Assembly: GCF_040412425.1 (NCBI RefSeq)
Contig: NC_089744.1
Coordinates: 39,211,599-39,275,598, forward strand
Direction of reading: 5' to 3'
DNA: 64,000 bases
DNA from: Macrobrachium rosenbergii
Taxonomy: Eukaryota > Arthropoda > Malacostraca > Decapoda > Palaemonidae
Notes under the pieces: generated by a model
The model's input: only the letters and a program-made list of their open reading frames with translations
The model's database searches: none
Told to the model about the DNA's origin: nothing
Shown here: piece after piece, positions 25,445 to 34,734 of the stretch
How the letters are laid out: every line of letters starts with the position of its first letter
How positions within the stretch are numbered: position 1 is the first letter of the stretch
Made by a program: the position numbers and the translations under genes

Positions 25445-25800
25445 ACAGTACTGGTGGGGCCTGGTGACAAGGGCAGGGACTGGCAGGACTGGGTGTCCAG
25501 CAGGCGTTTGCAGCCAACATTGACTGCTAGACTGAAGTGGGCGAGGAAATCTGCCTGCAGGAGTGGAGTCCTGACGTCCGCGATGATGAACTCCCAGCTG
25601 TACCTCCGGCCAAGGATGGAGATCGACAGGAGCTTGGTGCCATAGGAGAGGATGGGGGACCTGTTTGCAGTCGTCAGGCAGGCAGTCTGCGGTCCTCTCC
25701 TGAAGGCGGAAACACTGAATGCATGGCTCCAGTGTCGACCAATATCATCCTGCCAGAGATCGCGTCGCGGACGTAGAACCCTAATGGTAGGAGGATTGGC
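25445..25800 (-). pseudogene. Gypsy-1 aspartic protease (frameshifted)
   Basis: The minus strand reads LGFYVRDAISGRMILVDTGA followed by HSVFPPS. VDTGA is the catalytic D-T/S-G triad of retropepsins. After one frameshift it continues ILGRRYSWEFIIADV and FLAHFSLAVNVGCKRLLD, the flap and C-terminal GADFL-like part (here QADFL). The frame then reaches the RT-linker word FKPE and joins integrase directly. A retropepsin would process the polyprotein; this copy cannot make an intact one. Confidence 0.85.
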
Positions 25801-25826
25801 CAGCGGCCCGTGGGGATTGGCTGCTC

Positions 25827-25830
<4 letters not shown>

Positions 25831-25867
<37 letters not shown>
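25831..25867. repeat. Poly(T)/poly(A) tract inside Gypsy-1
   Basis: 37 consecutive T on the plus strand (A on the coding strand), between the gag remnant and the protease. The nucleocapsid zinc knuckle that would be expected near here is not visible. Confidence 0.95.
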
Positions 25868-25868
<1 letters not shown>

Positions 25869-25869
25869 A

Positions 25870-26656
25870 AGGGAAGAAAGGGCAGGGGGCTTCGCATCTC
25901 CAGGCAGCTCTCCCGAACCTCCGGTGGAAGTAGCATAACCCTGGCCCCTCCTCTGGCAGAGGCAGTTGGCGGAGTGTGCAGGCGTGGTCGCCCGCTTGGC
26001 GCTTTCGTGGAGTCCGTCAGCTGCTGCGCCAACCTGATTAGGTCCTCGACCAGCAGGGTGTATGCATCCGTGATCTGCCCACGGACCTCCAGCAGTAGCT
26101 GCCGTAGGAAGATCTCCCTCGACAGACTGATTTCTTTGTGCCTGCCGCTGTTGTCAGTCTCGGGGAGGAGGAGGAGGTCCTGGAGGGCGTGCTACACTTC
26201 CAAGAGGTTTCTCTCCTGCCAGGGGTTGAGGGCAAGGTCGAGGGCGCTGGCTGCTCTCTCGGAGACCGGCAGGGAGCAGGTCTCGACGAGAGTGGATTTC
26301 AGTTCTTGGAAGGTGGCGGGGACCGATGTCGTCATCAACCAAGGGGCGATCTTCTTATATATCTCCTCCAGGAGGGTGTTAATGACGATATCCGCCTTCA
26401 ACCCCCCGTCCGTCAGGCCTGCTATTCTGAATTGCCCCTCGACCCTGTAGAACCAAGACACTGTGTTCTCCCTGGTGAATGGCGGCAGCCTTATGTTAAG
26501 GGCTGTCTTTGGTTGGTCGATCAGGGGGGTCATCGTGTGGGGTGGTGGTACCAGTGTGGAGGTGCACAACGGAGGGGGTTGCGAGAGGGAGGTGTCTGCC
26601 TCCGAGAGGTTCACGGTAATTTGTACGTGGTTGGGAATGTCTGCGTCCATGCTCAT
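25870..26656 (-). pseudogene. Gypsy-1 gag
   Basis: The start MDADIPNHVQITVNLSEAD (about 26650) parallels MDVDIPSLIQLTANF of Gypsy-2. A capsid-like segment follows: LPPFTRENTVSWFYRVEGQF, then GLTDGGLKADIVINTLLEE, then a stretch to ALNPWQERNLLEV (26192). The same protein continues in other frames through ITDAYTLLVEDLIRLAQQL to about 25900. No CCHC zinc knuckle can be found before the poly(A) tract. Gag packages element RNA; at least one frameshift makes this copy defective. Confidence 0.8.
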
Positions 26657-26880
26657 TTCACGCTCTCATTTGGAGTGTGAGGGAACACTCGCGCCAATAG
26701 ATGCTGCGGGAGCATGCCATGTGGGCCAGCAAATGACGCTGGCGACCTGCCGACGAGGGTCAGTTAACGCCCGAATGTTTTGTTAGAGTGCCATAGTCAG
26801 TCCATTAGGGGCATGGATTAGGTTCATTGGGCCAAGACTTAGACACTGTTTGGGTCCGTTAATGGCTTCCAGGAACCACT

Positions 26881-26892
26881 CCGGGGTCACCA
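26881..26892 (-). promoter_or_regulatory. Primer binding site of Gypsy-1
   Basis: On the minus strand TGGTGACCCCGG lies one base from the end of the 5' LTR, identical to the site in Gypsy-2. It is complementary to a tRNA 3' end ...CCGGGGTCACCA; tRNA-Trp is my best match from memory. Confidence 0.75.
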
Positions 26893-26893
26893 C

Positions 26894-27278
26894 TGTGAGA
26901 GAGGTGCGAAATAATGAGCAGGAAGACAAGTACTGCTGGTTTATTGATGAAAGCGAGCTGCTTATAAAGCGGGATGCGGATGTCTGCATAGATTGCAGAG
27001 ACCGCTGGTACAAAGATTTACAGGTGATCTGAGGTCAAACTAATTTCTTACAAAAACAGGACAGGTTCATACTGAAAACATAGTGATCAATAATGTCTGA
27101 CACATAGCATAAATAACTCGCTACTTGTACATAAAGCATGATTGTTTAGAAAGAAAACATATATACAGTTTACAATTATGATGATAAATATATATTCCGA
27201 TCGACCTTAGGTCGATGTGAAGGCACCACAGAAAACGGGATGTTCTCAACAGAGAACACATTGAGCGGGGACTTTACA
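26894..27278 (-). repeat. LTR of Gypsy-1 (5' LTR in element orientation)
   Basis: 385 bases, paired with 24091-24475. It starts TGTAAAG and ends CACCTCTCTCACA in element orientation, so it keeps the canonical TG...CA ends. It is followed on the far side by the AAGG target duplication. Confidence 0.92.
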
Positions 27279-28103
27279 AAGGCATCAAGTAGTTGAAGAA
27301 TGGAGGCACCAGAATCCGATGGTACTGCAAGTGAAATGCTGTGGTACATCGGTGAAAGTGTGATTGAGTGACTGACCAGGCTGTGTAAGATATAACTAAA
27401 CAAGAGAATGGTCCCAGAGGGAGTGGGTAAGGATGAATTTTCCTTTGTATGTGGGTTAAAGGCGAAGGAGAACATATGAGTTATAAGGGCATAACATTGC
27501 CCAGTATACCAGGGAACATGTATGGAGAGGGTTGAAGATGTATGGAAAAGATTAAGATTTGTTGAGAACATACAAGGTTCTTATGTTGAAAGTGAAGTGT
27601 GTTAGTTTGTAGGTAAGGAAGTGACTGGTTTAGTGTAAATATGGGCTACAACAAGACTGTTTTATTTCTTTATGGCTGTTTAATATATGTATGAATGGTG
27701 TGATATGGGGATCCAGAAAAAGAACAATATAAGATAAACGCAGATTTGTGGGATAAGGTGATGGTCATGAAAGAGTGTAGTATAGTTGGTGTTTGCAGAT
27801 AATATATTGCTGATAGGGATACTGTAGTTAAGAGAAATTGTAGAGAATAATAAGAGTTGGAAAGTGTTTGTAGGAATAGTTAGTTGGGAGTAAATGTGAG
27901 CATAAGCAATGAAAAATAGAAATATTGAGCGTGTAATGATTATATGGGTGGTAGAGAAATGGAAGCTAGAGATTGGAAGGCATTTTGGGGGGGGGATAAA
28001 TATTTTGGAAGATGGTAGCATGAGAGAGGAAGCAAATCAAAGGATACGTAAAGCAAGGAAGGCTGCTATTGTCCTCACTCAAGATGTAGTGTTATGGTAG
28101 AGT
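27279..28103 (+). pseudogene. LINE reverse transcriptase remnant, 3' portion
   Basis: Continuation of the LINE at 23270-24090. Across frames it reads APESDGTASEMLWYIGESVIE (typically GSDGIxxEMLKxGGESV), WSQREW, PLYVG, CPVYQGTCMERV (normally LLSVPGKVYERV) and LQQDCFISLWLFNICMNGV (the GxxQGCxxSPxLFN motif). A decayed DD box region is near 27800 and VGRNSxLGVNV-like sequence near 27880 (normally RxLxVNVxKSK). Its left edge is the Gypsy-1 target duplication and its right edge is the start of the Gypsy-2 LTR. Fully degenerate. Confidence 0.7.
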
Positions 28104-28483
28104 TGTAAAGTGTCTGCTGAGCAGGTTTTCTATGGTGACATCCCATTTTCTTTGCCTCTGCAATTCGTCACACCTGGCGTGACGGGTCACGCAAATCCAA
28201 TCATTTAAACTATGTATATAATTGTTTACCTGTCTCCGATTTGTATATCATGTATTCTTCTTTCGCAGGCATCAAGATTGTATTCAACTTCAATTCTGTC
28301 CATTTGTATTATTCAAAGTGCATTCGTTCACTGTATTTATTGTTAATTATTATCGACCTCAGGTCACCCTTGTTCTCACTGTATTCCGCGGCATGACGTC
28401 AGTCTGCCACTATATAAACTGCCTGGGTCATCAATAAAGCAGCAGTACCTTTTTCCTGCTAGTCTTATTTTGCACCTCTTAAA
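28104..28483 (+). repeat. 5' LTR of Gypsy-2
   Basis: About 380 bases starting TGTAAAG, as in the Gypsy-1 LTRs, and ending just before the primer binding site. Visible promoter parts: TGACGTCA (28394-28401, a perfect CRE/ATF palindrome), TATATAAA (28410-28417) and AATAAA (28433-28438). It shares the CGACCTCAGGTCACC word with the Gypsy-1 LTRs. No second LTR of this copy is in the window. Confidence 0.8.
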
Positions 28484-28484
28484 G

Positions 28485-28496
28485 TGGTGACCCCGG
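28485..28496 (+). promoter_or_regulatory. Primer binding site of Gypsy-2
   Basis: TGGTGACCCCGG, identical to that of Gypsy-1 and at the same spacing from the LTR. Confidence 0.75.
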
Positions 28497-28715
28497 AGTG
28501 GTTCCAGGAGCCATTAGCGGACTCATACAGCGACTCAGTCTTGGCTCCAGGAACTACCCACGCCCCTAATGGTCTCACTACAGTGCTGTAGCCAGCTTTC
28601 GGGCGTGCTGACTCTCGTCAGCAAATCACCAGCGTCATTAACGGACTCACACGGCACGCTTCCAAGTGCGTTTTGACTCGAGTATCCCGCTCCAATTAAG
28701 AGGGCAAGAGCAAGC

Positions 28716-29036
28716 ATGGACGTGGACATCCCCTCCCTCATTCAGTTAACCGCTAACTTCGCGGATTCGGATGTCTACCTCCCGCCCATATCACCTGCAC
28801 CCGCCCCTGCGCCGAGGCTCTCGCGCTCCTCCACACCCCTGCCCATGCCCCGCACTCTCCCCTGCCCAGCAGGACAAGCAAAGGCCGCCCTGGCCTTAAA
28901 GCTGTTGCCTTTCACGCAAGGGAACCCGTCAGCGTGGCTATACAGGGTCGAGAGTCAATTCAGGCTGGCGGAACTCAACGACGAGGTGCTACAAGCAGAC
29001 ACAGTACTCAATGCCCTGCCGGAAACAATACCCTCA
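28716..29036 (+). pseudogene. Gypsy-2 gag, 3'-truncated
   Basis: Starts MDVDIPSLIQLTANFADSD, proline-rich to about residue 48, then LKLLPFTQGNPSAWLYRVES and FRLAELNDEVLQADTVLNALPE. This aligns with the Gypsy-1 gag and shows they are one family. The leader from PBS to ATG is about 220 bases, like Gypsy-1. At about 29036 the sequence changes abruptly into DIRS-like coding sequence, so all downstream Gypsy-2 genes and the 3' LTR are missing. The family is an LTR retrotransposon structural protein; truncated here. Confidence 0.85.
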
Positions 29037-29044
29037 AGAGTTTC

Positions 29045-30311
29045 CTCTTCCTAAGCCTGAGAAAGCTTGGTATGACTTGGAGCCCTACAAGCCTCCAGTC
29101 ACCACTAAAGGATCCCTCCAACAACAGAGGAAAGGACAACAATAGCAGCAGCACCCTTTTTGAAGTGGACAAAGATGCTCCTCCCTGGGAAAAGGAAACT
29201 AAACTCCTGGACTTGCATGGTTTGGGGTCATCTTCCACTACGTCACACACAGTGGAAGTCCTCCCCTTGGGGACACAGTATAATTTTCAACAGGCTAGGG
29301 TAGAGATGGTTCTTCCCCCACTGTAAAGGAGTTTTTTCCAAAAACCAGACCCTTCTTAAAAAGGGACAATAGAGAAAAACGTGTTTATTTTCCACCACTC
29401 TTTAGCATCCCCAGGAAGGATTCCTTCAAATGAAAGGTGATCCTTGACCTGTCAGGCTTGAACAAACACATAGTATGTAAACTTTTCTGCATGTTGTACT
29501 TATTTATTTTATGGGAGCTCAGGAAAGAAGGAATTTAACTGGTGGCCCCCTAGATGACTGGCTAATCTGGGGAGCCACCAGAGAAGAGTGCTGACAAAAC
29601 CTGAGAGTGGTAGTCGACAGACTCCAGTCAAAAGGTTTCCTAATAAATAGGAACAAGTCCTGCCTTGCATCCAGCAGATGTTTTCTTTCTTGGGATACAC
29701 ATTGCGGCCTGCTGTCTCTTCCCAACAGCACACAAACCAGAATAAGGAAGGACCTGAGAATAAGCCTTGTGTAGCCCAGCTTTTCCAGACAGCAGTTGGA
29801 ATGAAATCTGGGCCTGTTAAAATTTGCATCTATGGTAGATCTAATCCTGAGATTGTGACTGTAGGATGTCAACAAAGTCTGGCTCTCACGTCAGGAAAAG
29901 GCTTTGCGATCACATTAATCTGAGATTGGGAAAACACTCCATCCGTGGACTTGGAAAAGGTCTCTGGCAACAAGTCAACCTGACTCCACTGTATGTACAA
30001 ACGATAATACACATGTAGGTTTTCTTGACAGGTTGGAGAGGCCATTGGGACAACCGTCAGGTAGTGGGAAGATGGTCTCCTATTCTGAGGGGGTGTCATA
30101 TCAGCTTCCTGGAGCTGTTGGCTGCCTTTCCATTTCAGAAAATTGAAACCTCCTAAAGGGACCCACATTTTGTCAATCTTAGACAGTATGACTGTAATGT
30201 CTTGCATCAAGAGGTTGGGCTCATGCTCTGCCCCTCTCAAGTCAGTAATTGCCAACATGCTTCCACATCTGGAACTGGACCCATTTGCTGCATGCGTGAA
30301 CCATCAACTTC

Positions 30312-30344
<33 letters not shown>

Positions 30345-30590
30345 TCTGTACCTGGACATTCAGGCAATAGTAAGGGATCCATTCCTACAAGACTAGGACG
30401 AATGGGTGAAGATATACCTCTTTCCTCCTTCGTCCAAGATTTTGAAGGCTTTGAACAATCTAGTAGCTTTCAACGGAACCACTTACCTAGTGGCACCGAA
30501 TTAGTGGAATACTCATTGGTGCCTTTTGCTTCAACAGTGAGTGAGAGAATAGATTCCATCACCGTCCGCTGTTCTATCCCAGACTGAAGG
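29045..30590 (+). pseudogene. DIRS-A reverse transcriptase and RNase H
   Basis: Across frames: KVILDLSGLNKHI at about 29430 (the PVIDLSxLN motif); PLDDWLIWG at 29547-29570 (the catalytic xLDDW box); RLQSKGFLIN and LFLGI (29670-29690). RNase H follows: WRGHWDNRQVVGRWSP and FLELLAA (catalytic Glu, 30107-30121), then KGTHILSILDSMTV (catalytic Asp, 30179-30196). The thumb-like connection YLFPPSSKILKALNNL is near 30415. Between are a (TG)n insert (30316-30342) and several frameshifts. DIRS enzymes copy element RNA into circular DNA; this copy is non-functional. Part of the RT palm between the DLSxLN and LDDW boxes is deleted. Confidence 0.8.
30316..30342. repeat. (TG)n microsatellite inside DIRS-A
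   Basis: A 27-base TG run interrupting the RNase H to connection region. Confidence 0.9.
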
Positions 30591-30819
30591 AGAGGAAGTT
30601 GTGTAAGCATCCCCCTTTCTGAGCCGTGACCTTCCTGTGCGGATTTTTAAATCTGGTCTACCATGAAGATTATATACCTAACATTGCAAGGTATGTAGTG
30701 CAAAAACCAGACTTCATCTATCCAACACATCAGTCCTCTGAGAGCCCAGTTGAAATCTGTTGAAATAATTTTACATTTTATTATAGTACTGTATATCTTT
30801 TGAGGTCAAGTGCCTTGCT

Positions 30820-31440
30820 ATTACTGCTGTCTTGGCATACAAGGCACCATTGTTGGAACCCTTGCTTTATGGTTTTGGAATTGGTTCTAATATAGAAATT
30901 AATTCCCTTCTCCAGTCTTTTGTACTTCAAGGCTTCCCATTACCTGATCCCTGAATAAGGTTCTTAGACTTCTGTCATCCCTTCAGTTCAGTGGGCCCAG
31001 TACAACTACAACACATACTCCAAAAGGCAGTCTTGTTGGCCACTTTGGCATCAGGAGCTCGGATTAGCGAATTTGGCTCTCGTAGATGGGGCATTTCATC
31101 ACTCTTACACCTATTTGTCATTTACTGTTGTCTTCTGGAGTATCACTCCTGCCCAAGAATGAGGACCTTTTAAAGAGAAAATCTCCTTTTCTGATAAGGG
31201 AACTTATTCTGGATAAAACATTATGCCTGGTTCAAGCATTCAAGGTTTCCCTAGATGTCATGGCAAACATCCCAGATGGTCCTCTTTATCCTACACTCTC
31301 TCTACCTGGGCTGAGAATTATTGGGTGTCCTTCAGTAAAAAGGCTGACCCTTGCTCCTTTCCTTAGTTGCATGGACATCCAAAAGGTGAGTACATTTACT
31401 TGCTTTGGAAATGTTTCTTTCGAAAAAGTCTCAGAGTAAT
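30820..31440 (+). pseudogene. DIRS-A tyrosine recombinase
   Basis: Frames give AYKAPLLEPLLYGFGI, then SSVGPVQLQHILQKAVLLATLASGARISEFGSRRWG (31005-31090). GARISE holds the first catalytic Arg of the R-H-R-Y set and follows the LxKxxxLLALxSG helix typical of these recombinases. After further stops, PLYPTLSL corresponds to the conserved LCPVxxL region. The H-x-x-R and Tyr box is not recognisable before the sequence turns noncoding. The family member would integrate the circular DNA copy without target duplication. Confidence 0.7.
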
Positions 31441-31476
31441 ATGGGGTGGTGATTAGAGACCGTATTTCCAGTTCTT

Positions 31477-31795
31477 TATTGCCAAACCCTAGTGGGCATC
31501 TGGAATAAAGAAAACAGCTGATGACCTGTGACTTTACCTTGGAACAAAAATTCCTGAAAAACTTGCCTGAGAGTGGTAGTCATGCCGAGATATTGCGGGG
31601 GTAGGTGCAATAATCCCTCAGCCAGACCTGATATAATTATGTAAGTGACCTTAGAACCACAAAGAATAATTCATATGTAGGTTCGTGTGTTGTTTCCTTT
31701 TCTTCATTGCCAAACCGTAATAGGACTCTGGAATAAAGAAAATGGTTGATAACCTGTGACTATACTTTGGATCAAAAATTTATCTGAGTTGTTGG
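31477..31795 (+). repeat. Diverged direct repeats in the DIRS-A tail
   Basis: About 85 bases at 31477-31560 (ATTGCCAAACCCTAGTG, GGAATAAAGAAAA, GACCTGTGACTTTACC) recur at 31707-31792 with about 20% differences, 230 bp apart. They contain AATAAA in each copy. Confidence 0.75.
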
Positions 31796-31881
31796 GATTT
31801 ATTAGGAGCTAAGCCTTTTTGTCACCTGTCAGATTCTTTTGTAAGCTCATTTGAGGACGAACAGCAGCTACGCCATCAAAA

Positions 31882-32272
31882 AACAGGTTTTGACAGAGGA
31901 AAAACCTATTTTTGGTAGCCGCTGTGAGTCCTCAAACCCATCCACTTCCCTGACAAAAAGGCATGGGACTGGGGTCAACATCTTGCACAGACCTGGCGTG
32001 CAATGAGGAAGATAGACAACATAAGTGCTGTTGTTACATCTGTGCGGTTAGGATGAAGGAAAACTGAGGCAGCTGCTTGTTCTCTTGTCCTGAGTCCTGC
32101 ATGCTCTATCACTTTGCCAACAAGCACTATTCTGGCCGAGACCAACTGTATAAGAGAATTCTTTAAGACTGGTTGGTCTGTCTTATGGAGCTCTTGTGGG
32201 ACCATGAGAGTGTAACTCCTTTGAGGACTTACATCAGCTACCAAAAATAGATTTTTATTAGGTCAAAACATG
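31882..32272. repeat. Terminal hairpin of DIRS-A
   Basis: The left stem 31882-31936 (AACAGGTTTTGACAG, CTATTTTTGGTAGC, GAGTCCTCAAA) pairs with the right stem 32221-32272 (TTGAGGACTTACATC, GCTACCAAAAATAG, CAAAACATGTT) around a loop of about 285 bases. The same stem-loop design closes elements B and C. Confidence 0.8.
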
Positions 32273-32689
32273 TTTATTTGGAATGAATCTTACCCACTGT
32301 TAAAGTTAGCTTTCATCTTTGCACCATCAGGTGCAATCGCCATTCAGAGTAAACAAAAAGTATAACACTTGGCTGACCTGGATCAACCGTCTATAAAAAC
32401 CTGTTTCCCACCAGGTGGCGTTGGAATGTTTACGTTCTTACATGCCCTTGTATATACAGTTTGAATTGGCTGAAATAATTTTGACTATTTCTGGATTTTC
32501 TGTTTTGTATTATATGATCTACAGCAAGCAGAGATAGAAGCTTTGGGTTCTGTATGAGCGAATTTTGTGTAAACAGTGTATTCAGATGGGGCTTGATTAT
32601 CACATGGGTGTTACTGGTAGGGATTAGTGTGATTTTTTTTTCCTCTCAGTGTGAGAATGTGAGGAATGGTGTGATGAGAATGAATAATT

Positions 32690-34012
32690 TTTGTGAAGTA
32701 TCAGAAGATGCGGGAGGCTGATAGATTACTTAGACAATTTATTAGGTCTGGCTATAAGCCTACTCAAGCTTTTATTTTTCTTCTGGTGTTGCTCTTGCTC
32801 CTACTCCTCCCTTGTCCTCTCTTACACCCTCTCTTTCACCTTCTTATGCTCCCTATGTGGTTCAGAAAAAAAGGATAGGTGAAGTAAAGGAAGATGTTAG
32901 CTTACTTCTATCATCAGTTAGGCATTTGAGCGAGTATGTTATGGATAAAGATTGCAGTTCCCCCATAGTGATCAACCTTTATGGTTTCCCCTGAGAGAGA
33001 GGTGTCGTACCCCTCCTCTGTCTGTACCCTGCAGTAGTAGGTCTTCTCCTCTGCCAGGGAACTAAGGCATGTCTTGAGGTGGAAATCTGTGCCCTTTGAC
33101 GCCTCCCTCTCAACCATGTACCATCTTGAATTCGTTGGGTTCTCCAGAGGATTTTTCTGGTAAGATAAGTGCTCGGCTCAACCAGCTCATGCATTATCCT
33201 AATCTGGCAATTGTGGCAATAATGTGTGTGACCTGGGTGGATTATCTAGGAATTGTAGACATACTATTCCAGTTACTTCAGTAGTTTCTAGAATGTGTAT
33301 CAGTTCTTCAATTATTCAATAATTTACTCACCCTGTATCATCGTTTATTCCTTCCATTTCTGGCATTAACCCTCACCTTTTACTGAAATTCCCCCTCTAT
33401 TGCCTCCTGTTCCTCACCTTTTGACAACTATACCTCTTTGTACTAGTGGCCCTACCTCTTCTGCCACTTCTATTGTTGTACAAACAGTTCAAGCAGTCGT
33501 CTCAGCAGGTTCTTATCTTGAGTCGAAGCTTGTGTCTTTTTGGATTTGTTGTGGAAGTGCAAGGCTAGGGATTTATCTTCCATGGTGATTTCATGCGAGA
33601 ACCATCTACCTTCTCCCAGCCAGCTGCCTAGTGCTTACCACCAGCATCCAGTGATGTCACTGCTAGCAGTCCTGGGTATGTCACCAGCTTTGGCATTTTA
33701 TCACCTCACCTTCCCAGTCCACAGATTTAGCGTTTTCTACTGTTTCAGTTCTTCCTTTAGATTTGATGGATTTCAACCTGGATTCAGATTATCCTCCTTC
33801 AGTTTTTAAGTGATTCATAGTTTGTCATGCTCCACTTTTCCCTCTCATTTTGGCTGGAGATGAATCCTTTGATCATCACTCCTTTATATACTTCTACCTT
33901 GGCTTCTGTTAAAATGAGTAAGAAGTTAGAGCTGTCTGATTCTGTTAAGGCACATGTTGAGGCGATCTTGAAAGTGTATCCTGTAAAGCTGGTCCCCGGA
34001 ATGCCACTCCTT
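32690..34012 (+). pseudogene. DIRS-B gag-like region (degenerate)
   Basis: Ser/Pro-rich frames (PTPPLSSLTPSLSPSYAP) are followed by VQKKRIGEVKEDVSLLL and SSVRHLSEYV (32855-32940), a short coiled-coil-like segment of the kind seen before the core of DIRS gag proteins. After the antisense exon-like block, frames around 33600-34010 contain KKLELSDSVKAHVEAILK. No zinc finger is seen. Function as a structural protein is inferred only from position. Confidence 0.45.
32977..33156 (-). CDS. Candidate orphan exon: FN3/Ig-like half domain
   Basis: The minus strand is open for exactly 60 codons between a good acceptor (TTATCTTACCAG just upstream of 33156) and a possible donor (AAG|GTTGAT at 32977/32976), phase 0 at both ends. 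The peptide includes SRWYMVEREASKGTDF, LSSLAEEKTYYCRVQTEEG and SLSGETIKV. This matches the C-D-E-F-G strand pattern of a fibronectin type III domain (W/Y-x-V...L-x-x-L...Y-x-x-R-V...G...S); the Y-Y-C-R-V also fits an Ig domain. It is GC-richer than its surroundings and antisense to the DIRS-B gag-like frames. It could be a real exon of a minus-strand receptor or adhesion gene, or a captured or retrocopied fragment. No neighbouring exon of such a gene was recognised. Confidence 0.45.
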
Positions 34013-34734
34013 TAGTTTCCAATTTTATGAAGCTGTACTTAAAGCTACATGTTATGACATAGAACAATGTCAGAGTTTAAACCTTCCTCTGTTCAAGATG
34101 CAAGGTTTTCAAGTTGCTTGCCCCATTGAAGCAAAGAGCTCTCTGATCTGTGAGGTACTTTGGCATAATTATGAGGCATAAATTTTTATGAAGTTGGTAT
34201 ACTGTTCTTAGGACAACTGCTCAATTACTGCACCATGTAAAAAAAAAATAATAATGATTTTATAGATGTTATTCCTGATAGAGCAGCAGTTCTTGATGAG
34301 GCATTGTAGTATTAACCTTACATTGATAGACCTATTTCCGAAGCTTAGGGGGAATACTTATGTTTTTTACAACTCAGTTGTAAAAACAGTTGTGTTCATA
34401 TTTATCTTATAAAGTAGCTCTAGCTGTTTTTGGCACATCTCATTATCTCCTTAACCCTGAAGTGTTTTAACACCATTGCCAAAGATGTCTCGAATCAGAA
34501 TGGATAATTCTTAGCACAGTCTTAGAAGTCTTCCCTATTGTAGGTAATCTGTGCCTGTAGCCTTTTCTGCATGAGAATTCCACCCGGAATATCAACCCAA
34601 ATTGCTCTTGAGTTCTTCTGCTTCAGTAAGCTCTAGTGAATTGATCAAGGCTCACATTCTAAGTGAAGGAATCACAAAGGCAACAACTACCGATGTTTTG
34701 AACTCTCAAGGTCAAGTAAGAGGCTTTATACAGA

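Larger units (their letters stand above)
24091..27278 (-). mobile_element. Gypsy-1: LTR retrotransposon lacking RT/RNase H (CsRn1-like)
   Basis: A 3.2-kb element with both LTRs (24091-24475 and 26894-27278), flanked by a 4-bp direct repeat AAGG (24087-24090 and 27279-27282). In element orientation it holds the primer binding site next to the 5' LTR, gag, aspartic protease, integrase, then a G-rich polypurine tract beside the 3' LTR. Reverse transcriptase and RNase H are absent; the protease region runs directly into integrase at about 25440. The element is inserted inside the LINE remnant, whose two halves flank it. The PBS TGGTGACCCCGG fits the 3' end of tRNA-Trp, as I recall for the CsRn1 clade of Ty3/Gypsy. 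That clade assignment is inferred. Confidence 0.92.
29037..32272 (+). mobile_element. DIRS-like element A (tyrosine-recombinase retrotransposon), 5'-truncated
   Basis: Plus strand order: gag C-terminal remnant (29045 on), RT, RNase H, tyrosine recombinase, then a noncoding tail with a 225-bp-spaced direct repeat and a terminal hairpin (31882-32272). This gene order, with a tyrosine recombinase in place of an integrase and no LTRs, defines the DIRS/Ngaro order. It abuts Gypsy-2 on the left and DIRS-like element B on the right. Many stops and frameshifts; inactive. Confidence 0.8.

Noticed and set aside
24852..25520. 222-codon minus-strand open frame and 24869-25776 plus-strand frames in Gypsy-1
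   Set aside because: GC-rich shadow frames of the protease-integrase region; the motifs are in other frames.
26138..26786. Long plus-strand open frames (180 and 107 codons) over the Gypsy-1 gag
   Set aside because: Antisense shadows of gag; no recognisable protein.
30316..30342. (TG)n at 30316 as a transposon boundary
   Set aside because: DIRS-A motifs continue on both sides in the right order, so it is an internal expansion.
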